From Sambucus nigra (taxonomy: Eukaryota; Streptophyta; Magnoliopsida; Dipsacales; Adoxaceae): a stretch of 64,000 nucleotides of DNA. The DNA is taken from the NCBI GenBank assembly GCA_949130495.1, contig OX422223.1, positions 73,716,751 to 73,780,750 of the forward strand. The letters are read 5' to 3'. The position numbers and the translations under genes are program-made. This document shows positions 24,282 to 36,823 of this stretch, piece after piece (positions within the stretch are counted from its first letter, which is position 1; the number at the start of each line of letters is the position of its first letter). The notes under the pieces are model-generated. The model saw nothing but the letters and a program-made list of their open reading frames with translations. It ran no database searches and was not told the DNA's origin.

Positions 24282-25540
24282 ACCCGCCACAGTCCATAAC
24301 ATTAAATAAATTCACTTAACATTTTTAATCATATGCATATGTTTCACAAATACCACATCTCTCCATGAACAGTTTAACACGTGTATTTAACTACACAATT
24401 CCATATGAAAATATAAGCATTTATATTTCATTGGGAAGGTCACTAACCTTGAAGTTGGTACTATGATTAATACCAAAATTGTTTCCTTGGTATGGAAGTA
24501 TTAGCCAATTGCCCACCAAACAATTCAACATCATTAGTATTTGAATACACCAAATAACAGTAACTCAGTAACACATCACATCAGTTGGTAAATTTGAAAT
24601 AACTATAAAGAAATTATATATGATACTTAACATTTCTATAACACCCTATGTATTAGGGTTCTAACACAATTTACAAAATTAAATTATGAATTTTCTAGAC
24701 AAGTTAGGCCCATTTCTTTACTATATAGCCAATTTGTCTTATAACCCCCCTATCGTTTAGTCAACTTGCAGAAATTTTCATAATTTTTATACATCATAAC
24801 TTTTCATGATATTCCACCCAATATCAATAAGCATCTTGAATAATACAAAATTAAAGTTTCATAATTTTTGAGTTCATTTTCTATGTCATCAAAACATTAG
24901 ACACGTGGTGTGCATACTTACTCTTTTGGGACAGATTTTATAGCTAAACTTCAAACTATCATCGAAGATTCATTCCTTGGTATTTTTACATAATTTTTGG
25001 ATATGTTATACAAATATGAGTCTATTTTAATTTTCAACTGGATATACTCGATTTCAATAAGTAATCCATGATTTATGCCATTTTTATCACAATGAGGTTA
25101 GAATATAACATTAAAGCATAACTTAACATTTTTTAAGCATACATAACCTCCACCTAGGTTTTCAATCATGGAAACACATACTAAACATGTTTTAGTACAT
25201 ACACACATCATATACATGGATTTTCTAATTCAAAAGCTCCACAATAAGGTGATTCAAATCTAGGATTTTAAAGTTAACATTTATGATCCTTACACGTGTT
25301 CTTACATGTATTCATAAGCCATCCCTGTTTTAACACAACTTCGCAATACGGGTATCATTAAATCTTTATCAAAATAAGAAACAAAAACATAAAAAGTGTG
25401 AACAACTTTAATAAAGAGGTAATTACCTTATAATATCTCCTCGATTTATGGTAATTTTCCAAAGATTTTTCTTCCTTAAACTTGTTTTCTCTCTCCTTAG
25501 GAAAATCTTTCCAAACTTGTTATTTCTTATGAGGAAGAAT
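24282..25540 (-). mobile_element. LTR-like sequence of D, inner part
   Basis: This continues the sequence split by solo LTR C. Near 25420-25510 the minus strand has a purine-rich GAGAGAGAAAAC leader-like stretch followed by ATAAGGTAATTAC, as often seen in LTR leader regions. No coding sequence was seen. The boundary with the pol relic is not resolved. Confidence 0.4.
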
Positions 25541-25777
25541 CTATACATATGTTTTAAGATAAGAAATACGTTTTAAGGGAGTCCAATAGGAATAGGGGTA
25601 GAGGTAATGCGTGATTGGTTGGATGAAAGGTCCAATCATACAATTCCACAAATGACAGATTTTTCTCACATTGGTAACATCACCATAACTCACTATTACA
25701 ATCCCCGATTTAGTGGCAAGTTTCATCCCAACTGCCCTTGAACTCCAATACACAAATTTATAACATGTCTTCGAGTG

Positions 25778-26260
25778 TCTAACTCGTTCTTTCTGACTTT
25801 CCATCAGTCTGTGGATGAAAAGTTGTACTAAATTTCAATTTAGTCCCCAAGGCTTGTTGTAAACGAGGCCAAAAGTAAGAAGTAAACTTAGGATCTCGAT
25901 CAGAAATAATAGAAACATGTGAACTATGAAATCTAATAATCTCATCCACACATTTTTTGGCATATTTATCCATGGAGTAAGTAGTTTTAATATGGAGAAA
26001 ATGTGCAGACTTAGTCAACCTATCAACGATAACCCAAATAGAATCAAACCATCATGGGGATTTTGGTAAAACTATAACAAAATCTGTAGTAACTGTTCCA
26101 ATTTCCACTCAGGAATAGGTAAGTATTGTAGTAAACCACTAGGCTTCTGATGCTCCACCTTCACTTGTTGGAAAACTAAACATCTAGCAACGAAATCTGC
26201 ATTGTCTTGTTTCATTCCCGGCCACCAATAACATTGTTTCAAAGATCTATACAGTTTGTG
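25778..26260 (-). pseudogene. Integrase remnant of gypsy element D
   Basis: On the minus strand the zinc-binding part (about 26110-26255) reads LKQCYWWPGMKQDNADFVAR, with the second cysteine pair decayed. The catalytic core (26018-25779) contains TKSAHFLHIKTTYS, the second acidic residue in IISDRDPKF, and HPQTDGKSERT with the glutamate. The frame ends right after this motif and the rest of integrase, including any chromodomain, is gone. Integrase inserts the DNA copy into the host genome; this copy is dead through frameshifts and truncation. Confidence 0.9.
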
Positions 26261-26445
26261 CTCCCTGGATGCATATCATATAAAGAACATTAGGATTCTT
26301 CTAAAATTGTTTTCCTTAAATCAGGCACATTGGGTACACACAAAAGGTTACCGTACATAATAATGTCATCATCACGAATAGAAAATTCACTCGCTTTACC
26401 CTTTTTCATATCGTCTCTAACTTTCTCCAATTCTATATCTCCTGC

Positions 26446-27193
26446 TTATGCTTGTCTTATCCAATCTATCAGCATAGTTCTAACATTTAAATGTGCTAGT
26501 ATTCCACAAGGCTCATTTAAAAATAATTCCACTCCTATTAAATCTAACTCCCTCAGCAGGTCAACTCTTATACCATATATACAAGATACTCTACCTAGAT
26601 ATTTTTTACTCAAAGCATTAGCAACAATATTATCCTTACCCGGATGGTGATGTATTGTGCATCCATAATCCTTTATAAGTTCCATTCACCTCTTTTGCCT
26701 AAAGTTCAAGTATTTTTGAGTAAACAAGTATTTTAAACTTTGATGGTCAGTAAAAAATTTCACAACTAACACCATATAAGTAATGCCTCCAAATCTTTAA
26801 TGCAAAAACTAATGAGGCTAACTCAAGATCATGTATAGAGTAGTTGCGTTCATGTATCTTTAATTGTCGAGAAGAAAAAGAACTTATTTGTCCATGATGC
26901 ATTAATAAAAAACCGAGTCCTTGATATAAGGCATCAGTATAAATAACTAAACCTTTTGTACCCATTGGAATAGTCAATACTGGAGCTGACGTCAATTTTT
27001 CCTTTAAATTTTCAAAGCTTTTCTCACAATCATCACTCCACACAAACTTATTATCCTTTCTGGTATGCTTAGTCATTAGCAATGCAATAGAACAAAACCC
27101 TGGTATGAATCTCCCATAATATCCATCCCATCCTAGAAAAATACGTACTTCTGTAACACTTGTTGGTATTTCCCAATTTATTATGACTTCCAC
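26446..27193 (-). pseudogene. RT end and RNase H remnant of D
   Basis: The frame 27193-26747 holds the RT connection (VRIFLGWDGYYGRFIPGFCS), the RNase H start with VIYTDALYQGLG, and HDLELASLVFALKIWRHYL with the conserved glutamate. A second frame (26685-26446) continues with KDYGCTIHHHPGKDNIVANA and LSKK, where the last catalytic aspartate of the usual ADALS motif is asparagine. Frames are interrupted between these parts. RNase H would remove the RNA template; this copy is inactive. Confidence 0.92.
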
Positions 27194-27264
27194 CTTCTTA
27201 GGATCAACACAAATACCATCAACAGAAATAACATGGCCCCAAAATACTATTTTGTCTAGCTAAA

Positions 27265-28000
27265 ATTCACATTTAAAAAACTTTATCATATAATTGCTTC
27301 TCTGATAAGGTCTGTAAAATTATATGCAGATGGTGATCATGCTCCTCCTTACTATGAGAATATATCAAAATATCATCAATGAAGACGATAACAAAAGAAT
27401 CCACGTATGGGTGAAATATGTGGTTCATAAATTCCATGAATATTGCTGGTGCATTTGTTAACCCAAATGGCATGACTAGAAATTCATAATGTCCATACCT
27501 GGAATGAAAAGCAGTTTTAGAAATGTCACATTCTCTTACTTTTAACTGATGATATCCCGCTCTAAGATCAATCTTGGAAAATATTTTGTCTCCTTATAAA
27601 TGATCAAACAAGTCATCAATATCGGGTAGTGGGTATTTGTTACATACCATCACCTTATTCAATTGACGATAATCAATGCACAGTCTCATGGTTACATCTT
27701 TCTTCTTCACAAACAATATGGGGGGCTCCCCATAGTGATACACTATGCCTTATAAAACCACGATCTAACAAATCTTGCAACTGTATTTTTAGATTTTTTA
27801 ATTCTGCAGGTGCCATACGATATGTTGCAATAGATATCGATGCGGTGCCTAGTACCAACTCAATCGCAAATTCTACCTCATGGTCTGGTGCTAACCCTGG
27901 GAGTTCTTTTGGGAAGACATCTGCAAACTCAATAACTACTAGTATATCTGATAGTTTTTCTGCCTCTTATCTTGTGTACACCACATGAGCAAGATAACCC
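27265..28000 (-). pseudogene. Reverse transcriptase remnant of D
   Basis: The frame 27473-27273 carries [20 protein letters not shown] and the catalytic FIDDILIYS box. Upstream, 27858-27673 carries YRMAPAELKNLKIQLQDLLD and [13 protein letters not shown], the RT entry region. The intervening frame is shifted and contains a stop. Motif order and spacing are those of Ty3/gypsy RT, close to the F polyprotein. It copied element RNA into DNA. Confidence 0.93.
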
Positions 28001-28815
28001 TAACAGCCTTTCCTTAACATTTCGTAAGATTTTGTAGCAGAAATCAAATATATTAGAGTGACATTTCGTTCCACAATAATTTTAAATTTAGGTTCACCCG
28101 ATAACCGAAACACAATCTACTTTCTAAAGCAATCTAAACATACATGATATTAGGTTAATCAATCCATACCCAGACCCAGTATCACATCAAAGTCACGCAT
28201 ATCGAGAGGTAATAAGTCCACCAACAACTCATTTTCACCCACTCGCATCACACACTCCCTACACACCCTATTAATAAAAATCACTCCCCCAGTGGAGGAA
28301 CAATAGCTAAATCAGATTCTAATGATGATAGTGGTTTATTAAGATGCAACAGATAAAGAAAAGACACACAAGAATGTGTAGAACCATGGGTTGAGGTTCC
28401 CATCTCCCATCCATATGATTTTGCACTATCGTTTCTAGCTTTCTTCGAATGTTCAACCTACATTTCTTTCATTGACTTTTCAGACACCATATCTCTGTCA
28501 ACCAGGTCCACATAATCAGTGATCCTCATATTAGCAACCATATTTTTTATATATATATACATTCAACCCAGTCTGAAACCGATCAGATTTACTTTCTTCT
28601 ATTCTCACCAAATCAAGTGCAAATCTAGATAAGGAGATAAACAAATTTTCATACACTGCCACCATTTGGTTCCCTTGTTTCAACATGGTAAATTCTTCCT
28701 CTTTCTCCTTCCTGAAAATCTATAGGAAGTACTTTTCAAAGAACACATTCACAAACCTCTCCCATGTAATTGGTGGAGGATTTCCTGGCACCACTCCCCC
28801 AATCGTAGTAAGTAA
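28001..28815 (-). pseudogene. Gag and protease remnant of D
   Basis: On the minus strand, about 28320-28150 has a degenerate protease tail with DFDVILGLGMD, matching the usual gypsy [10 protein letters not shown] motif. Further upstream, about 28815-28540, gag is visible as GNPPPITWERFVNVFFEKYF followed by a stop and then KEKEEEFTMLKQGNQMVAVY. No zinc knuckle was found between the two, and the gag N-terminus is lost near 28815, where unrelated sequence starts. Confidence 0.75.
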
Positions 28816-29344
28816 CCTCTCTTGTGTCGTCGGCCCAATCTGGTTTAGTTCGGCTCTGCTCATGCTTCGTGGGTTGTGGGTCGTGGACCTTGGGCTTTGT
28901 CTTGACAAAGTATGATCTTTTTAGGAAAAATTTTATTGGGTCTTTTATTTATTTCTGGGTCCAATTTTGTTGTTTTATTTTTTATTTTTTATTTTTTAGG
29001 CCCATTAGTTAATTCCATTTTTCTATTCAATTTTCCTGAACAATCAACTATTCAATTAGTTTGATTTTTACTTTCCAACAATTGATGACTATTGGGATTA
29101 GTCTTAATATAATTTAAACCACCACTTAATTAGCATAAATAAGTGGTATGGTCTATCATTTAAAGGATTGAAAAAACAGATAAAATATTAAGAGTCTGTC
29201 TCATTTTAGTCCATTCAGTCATATATTTGAGGGTTTTGCATTGTTCGTTACAAGGGGCTTGCAATTTGGAGTGCTACTATTGCAAATGAGACTGTTGTAT
29301 ACTGGGATACGATTGACACCGAGTTCGTCAAGCACTAGTCAACT
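28816..29344. other. Unassigned AT-rich region
   Basis: Low-complexity T-rich sequence (TTTATTTTTTATTTT type) without protein similarity. From about 29295 a stretch CAACTTAACTAAGCC resembles the conserved 3' tail often seen on plant LINEs and may belong to the neighbouring fragment. Confidence 0.5.
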
Positions 29345-29985
29345 CAACTTAACTAAGCCTTTCCCAATTAATTATTTAGGGTCAACTACATGAATCTTAT
29401 TTTTCCATTTCATTATGTCTACCACAACATCTTCGGTTAAACCACGTTATATCATGTCCTTTTTAATGATATCCCACCAAGTCAATTTAGGCCTGCCTCT
29501 ACCCCTTGCATTACCATCAATACTAACTAAATCACTCTTATTTATGGGAGCATTCAATAGTCTACGCTTGACGTTTCCAAACCATGTAAGTCAATTTTCT
29601 CTCAATTTATCTTCTGTAGGACATACTTTTACCGTTTCACGAATTTTTTCAACTCTAATTTTATCATTTCGAGTTTTACCAAAAAATCATTTTAGCATTT
29701 GCATCTCCGCTACAATCATTTTCTGCACATTTTTTTCTTAGTTGCCCAACATTCTGTTCCATATAACATGGTGGGTCTAATGGTCGTCCTATAAAAAAAC
29801 AATTAACTTCAAAGGTATACGCCTATCACACAATGCGCCGGTAGAACTTCTCCACTTGACCCAACCTGCTTCAATCCTATGAGTAACATCATCCCTAATA
29901 TCTCCATTTTTCATCAAGCACCACTGCGAGGGAAATTTTGTCTTAAGGACGGAGTATAAAACACTTGCCTCAGTCATTTAATATG
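29345..29985 (-). pseudogene. L1-type LINE reverse transcriptase C-terminal fragment
   Basis: On the minus strand the first part (29977-29789) contains GDIRDDVTHRIEAGWVKWRS and ALCDRRIPLKL. The second part contains CPTEDKLRENWLTWFGNVKR, then RGRGRPKLTWWD. This order is the tail of the reverse transcriptase ORF of plant L1-like LINEs. Frameshifts and stops interrupt it. The polymerase domain proper and the endonuclease are absent, which fits 5' truncation at insertion, normal for LINEs. It should not be mistaken for a host gene, although such tails are often annotated as uncharacterised proteins. Confidence 0.85.
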
Positions 29986-30524
29986 CAGTTAATATCACTA
30001 TTAGTTCATTTTTTGTTTGTTTCATATTACTATTTTTGCATTATTCAGAGTTTATATATTTTGTAAATTAGTTTCAAAGAAGTTTGGGATAACAATCTTA
30101 AGACGAAATTTTTATTTTCGGTTAAAAAATTCAATAATGCTTTTCTATGTTAATTATTTATGGAAATATTTTATAATAATGTCTATGTTAAATAAATTTT
30201 TTAGTGTTACAAAAATATTATTTTCACATTTTATAAAGATTTTGTGAAAGAAAATTTTCTGTATTATCATAAAATATAATATAATAGTTGCATGTTTATA
30301 AAAAAAATATTTATATACATTGCATGTTCTTTCTATCACTCAGAAAATTAGTATAGTATTATTTTTTGTGACTTATCAACAAGTTATTTTTTCACAAAAT
30401 TCTTGACATTATATTAATATAATTTTTCAGTTATATATCCTCTTGCAAACACATGTTTATTTCTATTTATAACTAAAATTGCATCTACTTTCGCTTTGCC
30501 CGTTACTATTATACCAATTAATCT
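29986..30524. other. Unassigned AT-rich region
   Basis: Very AT-rich sequence with only short frames and no family signature on either strand. Confidence 0.55.
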
Positions 30525-32490
30525 TGTACATGGTGAGAAACCCGAAAAGTTCAAAGGGATTTATTTCAAACATTGACAACATCAAATGTTATTTTGTTTA
30601 ACAACTTTGAACTTGGCTAAATTCCTTAATGAAAGGCATTAACTTTAAAAGAAGGTGAAACTGACAGGTAAATAATTGTTGCGGTGGATGCATGGAAGCA
30701 TGCTAATTTCCTATGCAATAATTATGTCCTTAACAATCTAGAAAACAAGTTATATAATGTGTATATCCCTCCTAAAACTGCTAATAATGTGTGGGAGTCT
30801 TTGGATAAAAAAATACAAAACAAAAGATGCCAGAATGAAGAAATTCGTTGTCGTTAGTCTCTTAAACTTTAAAATATTTGATTCAAAGAATGTCACTAGT
30901 CAAGTCCAAGAGATCCAATTTATTTGTCATGAATTTTTTTCTAAAAAATGGAATTGAATGAGTTATTCCAAGTGGCTGGAATGATTGAAAAATTACCACC
31001 ATCTTGGACATAATTCAAAAATTATTTGGAACATAAACATAAAGAAATGGGGCTTGAGGACCAGATTGTGAGATTAAGGATTGAAGAGGATAATCGGGTG
31101 TCAGAGAAGAAAACTAGAAATCCTAGGGAATCCAAAACAAGTATTGTGGAGGAAGGAAAAGGTAACAAGAACGAGAAAAAGAAGCGTGTGAACCAAGGTG
31201 GGCCAAACAAAGGGCCTAAAAGTTGAAACTTTAAAAAGTTTTATGGAAAGTTCTTTGCGTGTGACAAGTCTGGACATCGTGCTAAAGATAACCATAATTG
31301 AAAAAATCAAGGAAATAAGTAACATAAGGCAACACTAGCCAATGTCACTAAAGTTGAGAACCTTTCTGACTATATTAATGATTTGAGCCTCTCGATCATG
31401 TTTCTAAAGTTAACTTGGGTGGAAACACTATGGAATGTTGGGTGGACAGTGGGACCACTCGTCACATATGTTCTGACAAGAATAGGTTTACATACTACCA
31501 ACACTCTGATTACAATGAGAAACTTTTCATGGGAAATTCTTCTACTTTAAAGGTTGAAGGAAAGGGAATACTTAAACTTATTCTTAACGACATGAGTCAT
31601 GTCCTAAATATTTGAAAGAACTTGGTTTCAGGATCACTACTTAGCAAGAAGGGATTTAGATTGGTTTTTGAATAAGATAATTTTTTACCCACGAAGAGTG
31701 ATATATGTGTGGGGAAACGATATTTGAGCGATGTGTTCTTCAAACTCAATGTGATGACTATTAATAATAAGAAGAACATATCTTTTTCTTATTTACTTGA
31801 GTCTTGTAATGTATGGAATTGTAGATTAGGTCATGTTAATTAAGATACTATTCGTAGATTAATTAATTTAAACTTCATACCAAAATTAGTATTGTCTCAA
31901 ATCATAAGTGTGAAACATGTGTGGAATCAAAGTTAACTAAAACTCCTTTTAAAAATGTTGAAAGAAGTACAAACCCTATTGAGTTAATTCATACTGATAG
32001 ATGTGATTTAAAATTTTTACAAACAAGAGGTGGTAAAAAGTATCCTATAACTTTTATTGATGATTGCATAAGATATTGTTATGTGTATTTTCTTATTATC
32101 AAGGATGAGACACTAAATGTTTTCGAACACTATAAAACTAAAGGTGAGAATCAACTTATCAAAATGATTAAAGTAGTTACGAGTGATAGAGGAGGTGAAT
32201 ATGATTCTCCTTTTGAATAATTTTGTTCAAAATACGAAATTATTAATCAAATTATTGTTCATTTCTCACCTCAATCAATTAATTGCAAAACACAAAAACC
32301 AAACTCTAAAATAGATGATAAATGTTATATTGATAAGTTCGGATTTATCCCAAAATTTATGGGGGAATCTTTGCTTCCTGCAAACTACCTTCTTAACAAA
32401 ATGCCTCATAAGAAATCACAAAGGACACCATTTTAAATGTGGAAAGGTCGAACACCTTCCTATAAATACCTCCAAGTGTGGGGGTGTCTG
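30525..32490 (+). pseudogene. Ty1/copia gag-pol relic E
   Basis: Plus-strand pieces occur in the normal copia order. Gag starts with HGEKPEKFKG-like sequence, VDAWKHANFLCNNYVLNNLE and NVWESLDKK (30525-30960), then RKEMGLEDQIVRLRIEEDNR-type sequence (31020-31226) and a decayed zinc knuckle near 31235-31300. The protease has ECWVDSGTTRHICS (31427), with serine in the DSG site as usual for copia. GAG-pre-integrase lies at 31800-31930, and the integrase core includes [14 protein letters not shown] and [11 protein letters not shown] (to 32220). A last fragment, GRTPSYKYLQVWGCL, ends near 32490. Many stops and frameshifts are present. RT and RNase H are missing. Confidence 0.92.
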
Positions 32491-33530
32491 ATCGTCATGC
32501 AAATGACCATCTTCAAGAAAGGAAAATTTTTCATCTATGCCCATATGACTAGCGATGAACGCGATATAACTATTCTCAACTGGGGAATCACATTCCCTTT
32601 TCAACTCACTATCACTAAGGGTGTCATTATACACCTTCATTTTGGGCCCTCATTCCTTACTCTAGTGGGACACTCACAAGAATAATGCCCAAAACCTTGG
32701 CATTTGAAGAACTTGTATCGATCATGTACCTTCTTAGAACCCTTCCTCCTCTTGTTATCATGATCAAAGAAGTTCTAAGAATTTTTCTCAAAACTATTTT
32801 CTTTTCTAAGATTAATAACTTCTTGAACTTCCTTAAAAACCTAGCTATCTCTTCAAAATCTATCTCAACATTACTATCAAAATACGACACATCCTCTTTT
32901 AGGGCTTTCAAAGTAATGCCTTTCTCTTTCTTTTCATCATTTTTCTTCGGAGGACATATGCTCATCTCATAGGTTTGAACGTTACCTACAAGTTCTTGGG
33001 CTCTCATAGTGTCGACACCAGTAGGGAATCTAGGACCATGACTTTGACAATAAATCTTTTAGGAAACAACCTTAAGTTTTTTTTGCACAACTCTAGGTTC
33101 GGGCAAAGTCTCACCTAAGTTAAATAAGGAATTGATAATATTTGACAACCTAGCATAAAACTCATCAAAAGAATCATTCTAGAGCATCTTACTTATATCA
33201 AACACAGTCATAATTAAAACCCTAAAAATATCGGGTCCCTCATGTGTGGATTTTAAAATATCCTAAACATACTTTGCGCTCTCACAAGTCACAATTCTTC
33301 TAAACTCTTCGGCGATCACAATGCAAAAAATATCATTTACACCCTTGGAATTAAAAGTTGAGGTATTCTTTTCATCCAATATCCAAGAGATGAATGATTT
33401 TGGAGAACCACTTTGGGTGGTAAGAGTCCACTCAAACTCAATCGAGTGCTGAACATTCTCGTTGATCGATTTCATGAAAAACCGCATCCTTACCTTCCAA
33501 TAGGGACAGTTTGTCCCATCAAACAATGGA
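32490..33530 (-). pseudogene. Copia-type gag relic G
   Basis: On the minus strand a frame from 33526 begins MFDGTNCPYWKVRMRFFMKS, the start of the UBN2-type gag of Ty1/copia elements, and continues with FNSKGVNDIFCIVIAEEFRR. The frame 33007-32657 carries VGNVQTYEMSI and charged sequence. A knuckle-like FFKCQGFGHYSCECP follows near 32690 with its first cysteine replaced. Several frames are needed, so the gene is dead. It meets relic E tail-to-tail at about 32490. Confidence 0.87.
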
Positions 33531-33620
33531 TGTAGGACAAATGACTCCCCTATTCTTTAAAATCGATCTAAACCCAAAATGACACAAAATAGTTATCTAC
33601 ACAATATCTTAGTATTCCTT

Positions 33621-33632
33621 CTCCAATACCAA
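33621..33632 (-). other. Primer binding site of G
   Basis: On the minus strand TTGGTATTGGAG follows TTTTTCA by two bases. It is a variant of the initiator-Met tRNA PBS and lies about 100 bp before the gag start. Confidence 0.55.
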
Positions 33633-33634
33633 TT

Positions 33635-33835
33635 TGAAAAACTCTAGTGCCCTAAGGTTTGTATGAAAATACTACCAATTCTAATTTTTAAAGAACTTTG
33701 AACCAATTTAAACCATATGTATTGTGTTAAATAGCTTATCAACTTTGGTTTTGATATAAACATGCATCTAAGAAAGTATAAACCAGAATAAAATAGTAAA
33801 CCACTATACGAAGATGTACGAGGAAAACTCATAAT
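33635..33835 (-). mobile_element. Probable 5' LTR end of G
   Basis: Sequence immediately before the PBS on the minus strand ends in CA, as an LTR should. The other LTR boundary was not found, and the extent given is a guess. Confidence 0.35.
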
Positions 33836-34314
33836 GAAAAAAAACCCCGGATGGACTTACCACTCAAGTCCACTACGATGCATGCAGTTGGGAAGAACAA
33901 CTTATACTTACTCACAAACTCAACACCTTCAATTCGTGATGTGTTCATTCGCCCTTTTCTTTCCTTCTTCGTAGCCACTATTGGATGCCTTCCAACAGCC
34001 GCATACATTTTCTCACGTCTCAATATCCCACTAATTTTACTTGTCTCGTAACTAGTACAGTTGCCTCACAACACAAACGTGATGTCCAATATTGGAAACA
34101 CTCTTCAAAGAATGTAGGAAACCACTTTGATGAAACACAAATGAGATCTCAAATAGACATAATGACGTATGATTCTTGGATCTCTAATTTGGGTGTCAAA
34201 AAAGGGCTTTGGTTTGGAATACTTTTTCTGAAAAACACATATAAACTTGGAGAGATTTCTAAACAAGTTTAGGAACTTAAATATTTTGGAAACATATCTC
34301 ATAAAAATTTGCAT
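33836..34314. other. Unassigned sequence between G and H
   Basis: Several short frames overlap on both strands but none shows a family signature. It may be the rest of G's LTR or the decayed 5' part of H. Confidence 0.4.
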
Positions 34315-35728
34315 CACAATATATATCTCTTGACTAAGAAAGATGAGAAGCTGCACCTCATAAGGTGGATCCTACTCCTACAATAGTTCAATATCTCTAT
34401 AAAAGATAAGAAAGGGGTAGAAAATGTCTTTGCCGACCATTTGTCATGGCTCTCATCCGACGTGCCTAGTGATCCAATGCCCATAAACAAGTACTTTCTG
34501 AACGAACAACTCTTTTCTACTTCTTCCCTACCTTGGTTTGAGGACATTGTTAACTATCTTATCACGGGAGCCGTCCCTCCCGAATGAACACCGCAAAAGA
34601 AGAAGAAATCCATCACTTGGTCACGCATTTTCTTCTATGACGATCCATTCTTATTTAAATATTATGCGGACCAACTCATCTAAAGATTTTTTTCAGATGA
34701 AAAAATTCAAAGTGTAATCAAATCTTGTCATATGAAAGCTTTAGGAGGGCACTTCACCAAGAATAAGACGGCTTCTAAAATCCTTCAATTCGGTCTCTAT
34801 AGGCCCACACTGTTTCGGGATGTGAACGACTATTGCAAATCTTGCGATAGATGTCAAAGTATGGGAGTTGTTACCCATCGCGACATGATGCCACTAACCC
34901 ATGTACTCGTCGTTATTTGATTGTTAGGGTATTGACTTCATGGGACCATTCCCTTCCTCCTTCGGCTTCTTATACATCCTCGTTGTGGTAGACTAAATCT
35001 CCAAAAGGGTAAAGGCAATAGCTACTAAGATTAATGATAACAAAGTGGTGATAAAGTTCTTACAAGAACACCCACTCTCTCGCTTCGGTGCTCCGAAGGT
35101 AATCAAAAGTGATAATGGCACATATTTTTGCAATAGGCCATTTAAAAAATTAATAAGAAATTATGGGGTTGTTCACAAGGTTGGAATGACTTATCACCCC
35201 CAAACAAGTGGGCAAGACGAGTTAGCAAATCGTGAGATCAAGACTATCCTTAAAAAGATCGTCGATCTTACCCGAAAAGATTAGTCCCTTCGATTAAATG
35301 ATGCGCTATGGGCTTACTGTACCACCTATAAGAGCCCCCTCAGGATGTACCCTTTTCATTTTGTTTATGACAAGCCTTTCCATCTCCTCGTGGAGATAGA
35401 GCACAAATCCTATTAGGCGATCAAGAGGTTGAACTACAATCTAGATAAAGCCGGTGAAGCTCACAAGCTTCAATTGAATGAGTTGGAAGAGATTCGCAAT
35501 GACACATATGAGAGTGGTAAAATTTCCAAGGAACGAATGAAACTCGTGCATGACAAGATAATTAGACGCAAAGAGTTTCACCAAGGATAAAAAATACTCC
35601 TCTACAACTATCGATTACACTTTTTCCCGACAAGTTACATCAAAGATGGACGTGCCCATTTGTGGTAAGATAAGTTTTCCCTCATGGAGATATAGAGTTG
35701 GAAGATTCAAAAAGGTGAAATACTTTAA
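34315..35728 (+). pseudogene. Athila-like gypsy pol relic H (RNase H end and integrase)
   Basis: Plus-strand pieces in order: the RNase H tail with LLTKKDEKLHLIRWILLL, IKDKKGVENVFADHLSWLSS and DPMPINKYFLNEQLF; then the integrase zinc-binding part with GGHFTKNKTASKILQFGLYR and YCKSCDRCQSMG (34732-34920); then the core with GIDFMGPFPSSFGFLYI, IKSDNGTYF and YHPQTSGQDELANREIK (35045-35284); then the C-terminal part with HKLQLNELEEIRNDTYESGK. This motif set is characteristic of the Athila branch of gypsy rather than chromoviruses. Stops and frameshifts occur throughout, and RT and gag are missing upstream. The reading is interrupted by the MITE at 35729. Confidence 0.9.
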
Positions 35729-35986
35729 GGTCTCCTTTAGTTCGAGGTTTATAAAGGTAATGGGAATCTATAATTCCAGGAATTCATAAGTTCCTGTAAT
35801 CTTGAATTCCTTTCCATTGTTTTGTTAAAGCAGGAATTCTATTTTCCCGGTATCAAAAATTATTTTTCCAAATTAGGAATAAATATTATTTAACTAAATT
35901 ACCATTCTACTTTATTTGAGTGTGTGCGCATAAGTGCATGGTGAGTGTGTGTGTGTGTGTGTGTGTGATTGAGTGTGTGTGTAAGT

Positions 35987-36029
<43 letters not shown>

Positions 36030-36070
36030 TGTATGTGTGTAAGTGTATGTGTGTGAGAGAGAGAGAGATA

Positions 36071-36105
<35 letters not shown>

Positions 36106-36166
36106 TGTGTGTGTGTGTGTGTGTGTATTTATATGTGTGTGTGTGTGTGTGTATGTATGTGTGATA

Positions 36167-36197
<31 letters not shown>

Positions 36198-36516
36198 TAT
36201 GTGTGTGTGTGTGTTTGTGTATGTGTGTGAGAGACAATGTGCATGTGTCTGTTTAAGTGTGTGTGTGTGTGTGTCTGTGTGTAAGTGTATGTGTGTGTAT
36301 TTATGTGTGTGATAGTGTGTGTGTGTGATGGAGAGAGATGGAGAGAGATAGAGTGTGTGTGTGTATGTGTATGTGTGTGAGAGAGTGTTTGTGTATGTGA
36401 GAGAGATAGAGAGAGCATGTCCGTGAGTGAGAGAGAAAGAGAGTGTGTGTATGTATATGTGTGAGAGAGAGTGTGTATGTGTGAGTGTGAGTGTGTGTGA
36501 GAGAAAGTGCGTGTGT

Positions 36517-36591
<75 letters not shown>

Positions 36592-36820
36592 AGAGAGAGA
36601 GAGAGAGTACGTATGATTTTATGTGAGATGGTATTTTTATCTCACCACAAAAGTAGGATAATATGTCCGGGAATATAGGATTACCCCTATTTTAGAGGGG
36701 AAAGGAGAATTCCAATTTCGTGGGAATTCTAAGTTCCCCCCTAAATCTCCAACCAAACATTGTAATTATAAATGGGGGGAATTCTAAATTCCCTTTCCAA
36801 ACCTCCAACCAAACGAACCC
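35729..36820. mobile_element. PIF/Harbinger-like MITE
   Basis: A 1092-bp insertion is flanked by TAA on both sides (35726-35728 and 36821-36823), which fits the TWA target of PIF/Harbinger. The ends are imperfect inverted repeats: left GGTCTCCTTTAGTTCGAGGT, right (reversed) GGGTTCGTTTGGTTGGAGGT. Both continue into AAAGG and AATTCC motifs. It carries no transposase. The host reading of relic H resumes just after it, in NGQCLKSYFESWFKEADTI, supporting a clean insertion. Much of the interior is a GT/GA microsatellite. Confidence 0.8.
35940..36610. repeat. Long compound GT/GA microsatellite
   Basis: About 670 bp alternates between TG-rich and GA-rich tracts, many exceeding ten dinucleotides, with occasional TATG variants. 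Long open frames here (168 and 112 codons on the minus strand, 95 on the plus) are low-complexity artefacts. Confidence 0.97.
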
Positions 36821-36823
36821 TAA

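Noticed and set aside
29345..29985. Host gene call for the GRGRPKLTWW-containing sequence
   Set aside because: The motif order is the tail of plant LINE reverse transcriptase, with stops and frameshifts.
35899..36678. Long open frames of His/Thr/Ser/Leu or Arg/Glu/Cys/Val repeats
   Set aside because: They are translations of a GT/GA microsatellite with no unique sequence.
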